Source: JANOBD01 sp031411495 | GTDB lineage: Bacteria; Planctomycetota; Phycisphaerae; Tepidisphaerales; Tepidisphaeraceae | Direction: 5' to 3' | Length of the DNA: 64,000 nucleotides | Assembly: GCA_031411495.1 (NCBI GenBank) | Contig: JANOBD010000081.1 | Coordinates: forward strand, 16,957-80,956 | Shown here: piece after piece, positions 8,104 to 15,652 of the stretch | Position numbering within the stretch: the stretch's first letter is position 1 | Layout of the letters: the number at the start of each line of letters is the position of its first letter | Made by a program: the position numbers and the translations under genes | Notes under the pieces: model-generated | Databases searched by the model: none | What the model was told of the DNA's origin: nothing | Seen by the model: the letters and a program-made list of their open reading frames with translations, nothing else

Positions 8104-9714
8104 ATGCCCCGGTATTTCCCCAGCTTCGAGCAGTTCTGCGACGCCGCTCGCGATCACGATATGGTCTGCGTCTACCGGCAGTTGCTCGCCGATCGTTTGA
8201 CGCCGGTGACCGCATTCGAGGTGCTGGGCCGTGACGATCATGCGTTCCTGCTCGAGAGCGTGGTCGGCGGTGAGCAGATCGGCCGGCACAGCTTTATCGC
8301 GACCCGGCCGCGCGCGGTCTATCAGTCCAAGGGCCAGAACGCGCTCTTATGGAAGGCCGGCGAAACGACCCGGACTTTCGAGACCGCCGATCCGCTCAAG
8401 GATCTTCACGACTTAATCGGCAAGACGCGACTGGCGCGCGACGAGCGTCTTCCCGCATTCACCGGCGGCCTGGTGGGGTACGCGGGCTATGACCTGATCC
8501 GATATTACGAATCCGAAAAGCTCAACGACCCGCCGCATGACGATCGCGCGCTGCCGGATGTCAGCTTCGGGCTCTACGACGAGCTGGTGATCTTCGACCA
8601 CGTCGACAAGACGCTGCGCGTCGTCGCGAATGCCAGAGTGAGCAGTGAGCAGCGGGCGGCGGGCAGTGAAGAAGACAACACGGCAGGCAAGCCTATCGCG
8701 ACACCGGAAAGCGGTTCCGGAGCAGATCCTGCCCAGCGCGCACTGCCCACCGCCCACTTGCGCCAGCGATACGACGAGGCGTGCCGGCGCGTGGACCTGA
8801 TCGTCCAGCGACTTCAGCAGCCGTCGATGCTGCAACTCGGCGAGATCGATCTCACCTCGGCCGGCACGATTGCCTCTCGCGCCAATCTCTCGCGTGAGCA
8901 GTTTGAAGACGCGGTGCGCAAGGGACAGGAATACATCAAGGCCGGCGACATCTTCCAGTTCGTGCCCAGCCTCCGGTTGCGGGTGCAGAGCGATGCACAG
9001 CCGCTGGACGTCTACCGCGCGCTGCGGGTGGTGAACCCGTCGCCGTTCATGTTCTATCTGAAGAGTCCGCAGTGCACGCTGATCGGTTCGAGCCCGGAGA
9101 TCCTCTGTCGTGTCAAGGACGGGGAGGTGACGACACGCCCGCTCGCGGGAACCCGTCGCCGAGGAAAAACACCGGCCGAAGATGTCGCGCTCGAAAAGGA
9201 ATTGCTCGCCGATCCCAAGGAGCGTGCCGAGCACATCATGCTGGTCGATCTGCACCGCAACGACATCGGCCGGGTGTGCAAACTCGGCAGCGTGCGCATC
9301 GTCGAGAAGATGGTGATCGAGCGGTACAGCCACGTGATGCACATCAGTTCCGACGTGCGGGGCGAACTGGATGAATCGTGTAACGCTTTCGACGCGCTCC
9401 GCGTGAGCCTCCCGGTCGGAACGGTGAGCGGCGCCCCGAAGATCCGGGCAATGCAGATCATCGACGAACTCGAACCGACGCGCCGCGGTCCTTACGGCGG
9501 GGCGGTTGGATATATCGACTTCGCCGGCGACATGGACACGTGCATCGCGCTGCGGACGATCGTCCACCGCCAGGGCCATTACGACGTGCAGGCAGGCTGC
9601 GGCGTCGTCGCCGACAGTGTGCCGGCCAGCGAGTACGAGGAAGCGATGAACAAAGCCCGCGCGCTGCTCAAGGCGGTGGAGGTGGCGGGCAAGGGCCTGG
9701 GAATGGGCGCATAA
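8104..9714 (+). CDS. trpE: Anthranilate synthase component I
   Basis: This 536-residue chorismate-utilising enzyme makes anthranilate, with a glutamine amidotransferase partner, in the first step of tryptophan synthesis. Residues 49-52 (LLES) are the tryptophan feedback site typical of TrpE. The chorismate-binding domain spans about residues 265-525, with AGDIFQFVPS near 280, IGSSPEILCRV, PLAGTRRRG, LVDLHRNDIG and LPVGTVSGAPK. Residues about 178-218 form an unusual hydrophilic linker encoded by an inserted palindromic element. No trpG is adjacent and no leader peptide was recognised. PabB is the alternative, but the LLES motif favours TrpE. Confidence 0.93.
   Translation: MPRYFPSFEQFCDAARDHDMVCVYRQLLADRLTPVTAFEVLGRDDHAFLLESVVGGEQIGRHSFIATRPRAVYQSKGQNALLWKAGETTRTFETADPLKDLHDLIGKTRLARDERLPAFTGGLVGYAGYDLIRYYESEKLNDPPHDDRALPDVSFGLYDELVIFDHVDKTLRVVANARVSSEQRAAGSEEDNTAGKPIATPESGSGADPAQRALPTAHLRQRYDEACRRVDLIVQRLQQPSMLQLGEIDLTSAGTIASRANLSREQFEDAVRKGQEYIKAGDIFQFVPSLRLRVQSDAQPLDVYRALRVVNPSPFMFYLKSPQCTLIGSSPEILCRVKDGEVTTRPLAGTRRRGKTPAEDVALEKELLADPKERAEHIMLVDLHRNDIGRVCKLGSVRIVEKMVIERYSHVMHISSDVRGELDESCNAFDALRVSLPVGTVSGAPKIRAMQIIDELEPTRRGPYGGAVGYIDFAGDMDTCIALRTIVHRQGHYDVQAGCGVVADSVPASEYEEAMNKARALLKAVEVAGKGLGMGA
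8654..8755. repeat. Palindromic element inserted in frame in trpE
   Basis: The 15-base arms at 8654-8668 and 8741-8755 are inverted copies with one mismatch, 72 bp apart. Left of the first arm lies a short tandem AGTGAGC repeat (8636-8650). The element is translated as a polar linker between the two TrpE domains without breaking the frame. Confidence 0.6.
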
Positions 9715-10032
9715 GGGTTTGGGGCGGAGGGTAGCGCCGTACCGTTGCCTGTCATTTCTATTTGGAAGCAATCGAATTGTCGGTCCGCGGCAAATCCAGA
9801 GTCACCTCGGCGTGAGCTACGCATCGACGGAATCACTTCTTGAAGGTCAGTTTATCGTGCGTGGTGAGATGGACAGCGAGGCGTCGCCGCCGGGCGATGC
9901 AAGGAAGCCGGCACGGTCCGCGCGACAAAAAAGGAAGAAATTGCCGCGCCGGTCAATCCTTCCGCCTGGCCTGGTCGCCGAGCCGGACAAGATGCGGAAG
10001 ATGCTGGCAGATTACATCCAGCTCACGGCCTG

Positions 10033-10239
10033 GTGGCGCGGCCGTCCGCCGACGCCAAGCTTCCGCCGCGCCTCGAGCAGGTGCTGCTGGAACTGATGAA
10101 GGGCGCCTCTGTGAAACAAATCGCCCACGCGCTCGGCATCAGGGTTCACACCGTCCACGACGACACGAAAGAACTTCATCGCCGGTTCGGCGTGAACTCG
10201 CGTGGCGAATCGCTCAATCGGTTTCTGCCGCGCGGGTGA
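10033..10239 (+). CDS. Short LuxR/GerE-type HTH protein
   Basis: Starting with GTG at 10033, this encodes 68 residues that are almost wholly a LuxR-type helix-turn-helix: PPRLEQVLLELMKGASVKQI, then HALGIRVHTVHDD and RRFGVNSRGESL. Planctomycetes carry many such small HTH proteins, usually with a longer N-terminal part. Here a plausible N-terminal segment (ATG at 9869, preceded by GGTGAG) lies in the frame one base off and ends soon after 10090. A 1-nt lesion near 10040 may therefore have split a longer gene. It is probably a DNA-binding regulator. Confidence 0.6.
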   Translation: MARPSADAKLPPRLEQVLLELMKGASVKQIAHALGIRVHTVHDDTKELHRRFGVNSRGESLNRFLPRG

Positions 10240-10259
10240 TCGAACCCTGTACGCTTGCC

Positions 10260-10724
10260 TTACGGCTTACCGGCCTGTGGGGCCTGTGGGCCGTCGCGGG
10301 AAATGTAAAGAATCTCAATATCGAAATGGAGCGTCGAGTTGCCCGGAATTGCCGGCGGCGCACCGACAGCGCCGTAGCCGAGATTCGGCGGCACGATCAG
10401 ATGTCGCTTTTGGCCGACCTTCATCCCCAGAACACCTTCAGCCCAACCGGCAATCAGTTTGTCCACGCCGAGTCGAAACGTAAACGGTTCGTTCCGCGGA
10501 AGCGAACTGTCGACCATCGTCCCATTCTCCAGCGTCAGCGTGTAGTGACACGTCACGCGATCGCCTTTCTGCACGGTCATGTTGTCGAAACCCTGTTCGA
10601 TGATTGTTAGCCCGCTCGGCGTGACGGTCTGTTCGCCGGCAGGCTGGGTGGCAGGTTCTTCGGCGAAGCAAAAGACGGCCAGCATCGCACCGGCGGCGAT
10701 CATCGGAAAGATTCGTTTCAGCAT
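10260..10724 (-). CDS. Secreted FKBP-type peptidyl-prolyl isomerase
   Basis: This is a 154-residue protein with a signal peptide (MLKRIFPMIAAGAMLAVFCF) and one FKBP domain at about 45-150. The domain shows GDRVTCHYTLTLENGTMVDS, LIAGWAEGVLGMKVG, YGAVGAPPAIPGNSTL and FDIEIL, typical of FKBPs that speed proline cis-trans isomerisation. GGAG lies 8 nt before the ATG at 10724, so the in-frame upstream extension is rejected. It acts in the periplasm as a folding catalyst. It converges with the HTH gene and diverges from the next small gene. Confidence 0.92.
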   Translation of the reverse strand: MLKRIFPMIAAGAMLAVFCFAEEPATQPAGEQTVTPSGLTIIEQGFDNMTVQKGDRVTCHYTLTLENGTMVDSSLPRNEPFTFRLGVDKLIAGWAEGVLGMKVGQKRHLIVPPNLGYGAVGAPPAIPGNSTLHFDIEILYISRDGPQAPQAGKP

Positions 10725-10852
10725 GTTCGTTTCTCCAAAGGGGCGACGACTCGTTCGACGCGATGTTATCGGCCAGCCATGCCTGATCACAAGCGACAAT
10801 GTCCGTGATGTGTTTGGCCGATCTTAACGGTATGATTGAGATGGGAGGGGCG

Positions 10853-11161
10853 ATGTCGACCCAACATGAAGGAGCGGACGTGAGCAAGAGCATCAAGGAC
10901 TGGCTTGCCGAGGGCGAGACCATCTACACCGCTGCCATGGATGAATACCAGGCCCTTGAAACGCAGATCATCGAATTGGAGCAGCGGCTTGCGCTCAAGC
11001 GCGAAGAAGTGAACATCATCGCTGAAAAGCTTGGCAAGCCTGCCATCGAAGGCAGCCGCCGGCTCAGTGCCGAGATCGTCGAGCGCGGCCACCCCAACAG
11101 CGTTCCCAACAGCCAGGCGACGATCGCCCGCGCGTTGCAGGGCCGAGGTCTGGGACGATAA
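10853..11161 (+). CDS. Small coiled-coil hypothetical protein
   Basis: This is a 102-residue acidic protein with no recognised domain. Residues about 30-70 (YQALETQIIELEQRLALKRE) form a heptad-patterned helix, and the tail ends in IARALQGRGLGR. The ATG at 10853 follows GGGAGG. A second start, GTG at 10880, has AAGGAG 5 nt upstream and would give 93 residues. The choice between them is open. No function is proposed. Confidence 0.65.
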   Translation: MSTQHEGADVSKSIKDWLAEGETIYTAAMDEYQALETQIIELEQRLALKREEVNIIAEKLGKPAIEGSRRLSAEIVERGHPNSVPNSQATIARALQGRGLGR

Positions 11162-11227
11162 TCTTGTCGCAATGCCGGAACTCATTCCCATCATTGTCCA
11201 CCCCCTCGTCTGCACTATCATCCGGCC

Positions 11228-14206
11228 ATGCAATGCACATGGCTTTGTTCGTTGTTGATCGGTTCCCAGTTGATGTTGGCGGAGCCGAGTTCGCGACCGG
11301 CAACTGCGCCAACGACCCAGCCCGACAAACAAAGCGCCGATTCACCCACCACGTTTCTCGGTGACCTCAACTCCGCGCCGGCAACGATCACCCGCGGAAA
11401 CAACCGCATCCTTTATCTCGCCCAGGATCACGATTGCGCAGTCTTCTCACGTATGGAGCCGGTGACCGGACGCGAATTGTGGTTCAGCGATGGAACCAAA
11501 GGCGGTACTCGCCTCATCACCGACCTGGAGCCCGGCGAAGGCTCCAGCGAACCCAAGGACATCACGCCGATCGGTCACGGCCAATTCCTCTTCACCGCGG
11601 CCGTCGGAAGTCGCGGCCGGGCGCTATACGTGACCGACGGGACGGCCCAAGGCACCGCGCTGCTCGTCGACGCGCAGGACCCATCGAGCAGTGAGTCGTA
11701 CCTGAACCTTACCCGCGTCGCTGATCGAGGATTCTTCCTTGTGCGATCCGAGGATCGCCCGGTGGCTGGCGACGCCTCGGCGGAAACGGTCAATGCAGAC
11801 TTGTGGGTGACGGACGGAACGCCCGGCGGCACACGCCTGGTGCGCCAATTGCCCGCCGCGGGGAATATCCGATCCACGCTGGCGTTCGGCGATCGGTTCG
11901 TGGTGCAGATCACTTCGCCGCGCAGCGTCGTCTGGGTCAGCGATGGAACGCCGGAAGGCACCACGGCGGCGAGCCTTCCGATTTCCGGCACGCCGGTGGC
12001 AACGAGCGAGTTTTTCTGGTTTGTCGGGCCGAATCGATCGCTCAAGCGCGCCGACGCATCGCTGGGCTCGATCATCGACGTCGATGCCCGCGTGAACGCC
12101 GAGGGACTGGATACTGAACCCAATGCGCTATCCACGCTCGATGACCTGGTCTTCTACAAACCCAAGCAACATTGGGCCTTGTTCGTCACGAAGGATGGCA
12201 AGCCCGGGACGACCAAGATGCTCACCGAGAAGTTCAAGATGTATCGCCTCGGTACGCCCAAAGCCGTCAAGGGGAAGGCGTTCTTTTTCGCGTCGCCGCC
12301 GGCCATCAAGATTCAGCGCGACGGCAGGCAGGAGGCCGCCTATCCCGCCGACGACCTCTATGTGACCAACGGAACGCCCGAGGGGACGAAACTGGTGCGC
12401 AGTGGTCGCAAACCCAATCAGGGCGGATTTGTGAGTCCATACTTTCGAGGATCGACCGAAAATGGCGTGTTCTTTCAGGCCGATCTCAAGGCGACGTCGG
12501 AGTTCTATTACACGGATGGCACGCCAAAAAAGTTCCAGCGCGTCATCGCATTGCCCAAGGCATCCGGCACCGGCGATTTCTACGGGCCCGAGCAGCAGGG
12601 TGCGCAGAAATCTTACTTCACCTACAGCGACGGAAAGAGCGACGCGCAGCTGTACATAAGCGATGGTACGCCCCAAGGCACGATCAGCCTCACGACATCC
12701 AATGCGACTGCGACCGACGACTCGATGCCCGTGTTTGTCAGGCTGCCCAATGGATGTCTGGTGGGCACGGCCAACACTGGCGTCGGCGGCCGCCGACTCT
12801 TTGTCAGCGACGGTACCCTCGCCGGCACCCGCGCGGTCGACACCGCGCCGGGAAAGGATAGCGGTCTGTTGATTGACGTCTTTAACGATCCGCGCATCGG
12901 CGAGAAACACTTTGTCGTGGTCGGCGACAACGCGTTCTTCCTGGTGCGGAACCCCGCCTCGGGTCTATCGTTGTGGAAAAGCGACGGTACGGCGCCGGGC
13001 ACCAGGCAGTGCGCGGTGGTCGCTCCCGCTGACAAGTCACCCCCGATTACTCAGCTCCCGCTCTATGGAGGGAGCAGGAGCGTGTACATCGATTACACGA
13101 AAGACGATCACACGCGTCGCCTGCTGCGATACGACACCTTTGCAAACAAGCTGAGTATCGAGTGGGATGAACCCGCGCCGGCAAAGCCGTCTGCGGCCCA
13201 GGAGCATCGCAGGTTTGAACCCGATCGCGGACCCGGGCCGATGATGTCGTCGCTTTCGAACGGCGTCGTCTGGGGCGATCGCCTGGTCATCGATCGGAGG
13301 AACGGCCCGGAGGCATTTCTGCTGCTTCTCGCCGCTGCGGAGCCGTCTACAAAGCCGATCGTTCTGCACGATGGCATTCGCCGCGGCGCGATGGTGATAC
13401 CCTTCGCAGACCGGGAACTCTCCGAACGCGCGGGCAAATGTTACTACCTCGCCGCCGGTGATGATGGGATGGCTCTCTGGGAAACCGACGGCACGGTCGA
13501 AAACACGCGCTCGGTGAGCAGTTTCCGTTCGGAGCGTTTCGCGGATCCCGAAGCGGTCACGACCGATCGCGAGGTGTACGTTCGGACGGGAGCGTTGAAC
13601 CCGGGTGGCCTCGACCTGCGTTATGCGAGTGCTGACATGGTGCGTTACGACCTGGACACGCGACAGCTCTCGCGCTTTGGCGCGCTGCCCAGAAGTGATC
13701 GCTCGGTGGGTCCGGAGTTCGTCCAGGCTTCACACTTTTTCAACGACGGCGAACTGACCTATTTTATTGCCACGGGCAGCGACAACCTGCGCGGCCTGTA
13801 TGCGACGCGCGGCACGCCCCAAGACACATGCCGGTTATGGTCGCTCGGCCCGATTTCGGCGGCGGCCTTGACCGAAGAGTGCATCGTACGTGTGCGAGGG
13901 ACGGTGCTGGTCGCTACGCCGAGCGGCGAAGTGCTGACGACCGATGGAACGCCGCAGGGCACGCGCATCGACGAGAAGCTGACCGCGCAATTCAGGGGAA
14001 TGTCCCCGAAACTGCGCTCGCTGGACGCAGCGCATGCATATGTCGTCGCCCGCACACCGCGCTTCGGCGCCGAGCCTTGGCTGATCAACGAAAGCTACCG
14101 GCCGCTAGCTGTGCCAGTCCCCTCAGAGCCGGCAGGGGCGACGACCGCGCCGAGCACGGCACCCACGAGTCGATCCGTTACGCGCCCTGCAACCCGGCCG
14201 AACTAA
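11228..14206 (+). CDS. ELWxxDGT-repeat secreted protein
   Basis: This is a 992-residue protein with an N-terminal signal peptide and, throughout, repeats of the ELWxxDGT family: ELWFSDGTKGGTRLI, ALYVTDGTAQGTALL, DLWVTDGTPGGT and ALWETDGTVENT. Such repeats form long propeller-like or solenoid arrays in surface proteins of Bacteroidetes and Planctomycetes. The C-terminus is a low-complexity TAPSTAP stretch. No enzyme motif is visible. Its last 4 nt overlap the convergent zinc-ribbon gene. The role is probably structural or binding at the cell surface. Confidence 0.88.
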   Translation: MQCTWLCSLLIGSQLMLAEPSSRPATAPTTQPDKQSADSPTTFLGDLNSAPATITRGNNRILYLAQDHDCAVFSRMEPVTGRELWFSDGTKGGTRLITDLEPGEGSSEPKDITPIGHGQFLFTAAVGSRGRALYVTDGTAQGTALLVDAQDPSSSESYLNLTRVADRGFFLVRSEDRPVAGDASAETVNADLWVTDGTPGGTRLVRQLPAAGNIRSTLAFGDRFVVQITSPRSVVWVSDGTPEGTTAASLPISGTPVATSEFFWFVGPNRSLKRADASLGSIIDVDARVNAEGLDTEPNALSTLDDLVFYKPKQHWALFVTKDGKPGTTKMLTEKFKMYRLGTPKAVKGKAFFFASPPAIKIQRDGRQEAAYPADDLYVTNGTPEGTKLVRSGRKPNQGGFVSPYFRGSTENGVFFQADLKATSEFYYTDGTPKKFQRVIALPKASGTGDFYGPEQQGAQKSYFTYSDGKSDAQLYISDGTPQGTISLTTSNATATDDSMPVFVRLPNGCLVGTANTGVGGRRLFVSDGTLAGTRAVDTAPGKDSGLLIDVFNDPRIGEKHFVVVGDNAFFLVRNPASGLSLWKSDGTAPGTRQCAVVAPADKSPPITQLPLYGGSRSVYIDYTKDDHTRRLLRYDTFANKLSIEWDEPAPAKPSAAQEHRRFEPDRGPGPMMSSLSNGVVWGDRLVIDRRNGPEAFLLLLAAAEPSTKPIVLHDGIRRGAMVIPFADRELSERAGKCYYLAAGDDGMALWETDGTVENTRSVSSFRSERFADPEAVTTDREVYVRTGALNPGGLDLRYASADMVRYDLDTRQLSRFGALPRSDRSVGPEFVQASHFFNDGELTYFIATGSDNLRGLYATRGTPQDTCRLWSLGPISAAALTEECIVRVRGTVLVATPSGEVLTTDGTPQGTRIDEKLTAQFRGMSPKLRSLDAAHAYVVARTPRFGAEPWLINESYRPLAVPVPSEPAGATTAPSTAPTSRSVTRPATRPN

Positions 14207-14946
14207 GACCAGAACTCGCGCCCGACATACCAGAAGAATGCGGCAGACATCCAGCTGGCGATGAATGTCAGCGCCACCGAGACGCAACCCGCCCGTTCGA
14301 CGCCGGGGTAGAGACTGATGATGAAGAACACGCCCAGCACCGCGAGTGTGCCAAAACCCAGGCCGCGCGCAAAGTGATGAGGCGTTGCATCGAGCGACTG
14401 CGTGCTGGGCATGACCTCGATCATCCACAGGGCCAACGCGCCGATGCCCACGCTGCAGAGCATGTTCCACCACGACATCTCCTCGCTCCAGTTGGCGAGT
14501 GCCTTGTGCAATGGCTTGGTGTTGAGCACGAGCAGGATGGCAACGGCAGCGAGCGCGGATAATCGCGCGGGCCAGCGGAGCGAAAATCGCGTGACGCCTT
14601 CGACCGGCTTCGTGCCGAGAAAAATCGCGACCGCGATCGCGCCCGAGACCAGCAGCAGGGCCAACCGGTACAGCCACTCAGGTACATCGAACCTCAGCAC
14701 GAGGCTCGCGACGCCGACCAGCGGAAGCAGGCAGAGCACCAGCAACGAAATCGCCGTGACCTGCATCGCCAGTCCCTGCTGATGGCGCAGACGATTGATC
14801 GGTTCTCCCATCCAGCGGAGCCGCAGCGAAATGCGGATGCTGTCGCCGCACTCCGGGCACTTTCCCGCCGGCGGCAGGCCGCGGAGGTTGTAGCCGCACG
14901 TCGCGCAGGGGACGTCTTCGCGAATGGCGTGTACGGGAGCTGTCAT
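14203..14946 (-). CDS. Zinc-ribbon membrane protein
   Basis: This 247-residue protein begins with a CxxC...CxxC zinc ribbon (CATCGYNLRGL then CPECG at about residues 14-34), a signature frequent in Planctomycetes. Some six to seven hydrophobic helices follow to the C-terminus. Its ATG overlaps the stop of the upstream channel-like gene (14943-14946, ATGA), so the two are translationally coupled. The function is unknown. The ribbon probably sits on the cytoplasmic side. Confidence 0.8.
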   Translation of the reverse strand: MTAPVHAIREDVPCATCGYNLRGLPPAGKCPECGDSIRISLRLRWMGEPINRLRHQQGLAMQVTAISLLVLCLLPLVGVASLVLRFDVPEWLYRLALLLVSGAIAVAIFLGTKPVEGVTRFSLRWPARLSALAAVAILLVLNTKPLHKALANWSEEMSWWNMLCSVGIGALALWMIEVMPSTQSLDATPHHFARGLGFGTLAVLGVFFIISLYPGVERAGCVSVALTFIASWMSAAFFWYVGREFWS

Positions 14947-15374
14947 GCGGATGGCAGATTATCCTGCGAGGCCGATTCCAGCCGCGCGAGAATGTTTTTG
15001 AGCGTGGCGAGAATATCTGACTGCGTCGAATCGTTCCGCGAATCGCCGTCCATCGTCTTGGCAGCGAGCGCGGGACCGTAGGTCATCAGGATGGTGCCCA
15101 GTAGCTTGCCGGCCTTGGTGACCGGGTGAATGTCGGCGTAGCCGACGCTCAGGCACGTGCTGGTGTAGAGCAGGGCATCGGTGATGTCGCAAACGCGCGG
15201 GTTCGTGCCTTTCTCGAAATGGAGGAACAAGACCGCGCTTGCGAACACGACGATGGCGGTCTTGTTCGCCGGCTCGCTGGTGAGCTTGGCCAGCCAGTCG
15301 TCGACCGCAATCCGTTCAGGAATCTGCACGCCAAACGCCGCCAGGCCGTAGTTGAGATCTTCACGCCAGGACAT
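14943..15374 (-). CDS. Potassium-channel-pore-like small membrane protein
   Basis: This 143-residue protein has a hydrophobic helix at about 38-56 and then a pore-like segment, TSTCLSVGYADIHPVTKAG. The segment matches the pore helix, filter and post-filter of two-TM potassium channels (TxxSVGYGD-xPxT-xGK), with alanine in place of the second filter glycine. The segment after it (LLGTILMTYGPALA) looks like the inner helix. The C-terminal 30 residues are polar. The gene is coupled by a 4-nt overlap to the zinc-ribbon gene. It could be a true cation channel or a relic fold. No strong ribosome site is visible. Confidence 0.65.
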   Translation of the reverse strand: MSWREDLNYGLAAFGVQIPERIAVDDWLAKLTSEPANKTAIVVFASAVLFLHFEKGTNPRVCDITDALLYTSTCLSVGYADIHPVTKAGKLLGTILMTYGPALAAKTMDGDSRNDSTQSDILATLKNILARLESASQDNLPSA

Positions 15375-15382
15375 TTGTTATT

Positions 15383-15562
15383 GAACCACGAAGACACGAA
15401 GTCGCGGAGTTGTGTTTTGAACGGTGTCAGATTTGCGCGCGATTCAATGTTCAATCAGACGCGCGGGTCTTCTGCATTCAAATTACTCTGACAAGTCGTT
15501 GAAGCTCATTCCGACATTCAAGCGGCAAGCGACAACTGCGTGACTTCGTGCCCTCGTGGTTC
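15383..15562. mobile_element. MITE-like non-coding element with 30-bp inverted ends
   Basis: The ends at 15383-15412 and 15533-15562 are inverted repeats matching at 26 of 30 positions; the left end begins GAACCACGAAGACACGAAG. The 120-bp centre has no coding frame of note. It sits between two minus-strand genes. Elements with such ACGAAG-rich ends are common in many bacterial genomes. No target duplication was recognised. Confidence 0.6.
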
Positions 15563-15594
15563 ACCTTTCTTCTGAGACCCCGACCCGGCGGCGG

Positions 15595-15624
15595 AGGCTG
15601 TCCCGGCAGAATCCGGGACAGCCT
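15595..15624. terminator. Strong hairpin downstream of the flotillin gene
   Basis: AGGCTGTCCCGG (15595-15606) and CCGGGACAGCCT (15613-15624) form a perfect 12-bp stem with a 6-nt loop. It lies 29 nt beyond the flotillin stop. No T-tract follows, so it may be a terminator or an extragenic palindrome. Confidence 0.55.
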
Positions 15625-15652
15625 GCGCGCCACACCCCAACGCGCCAAGAGT

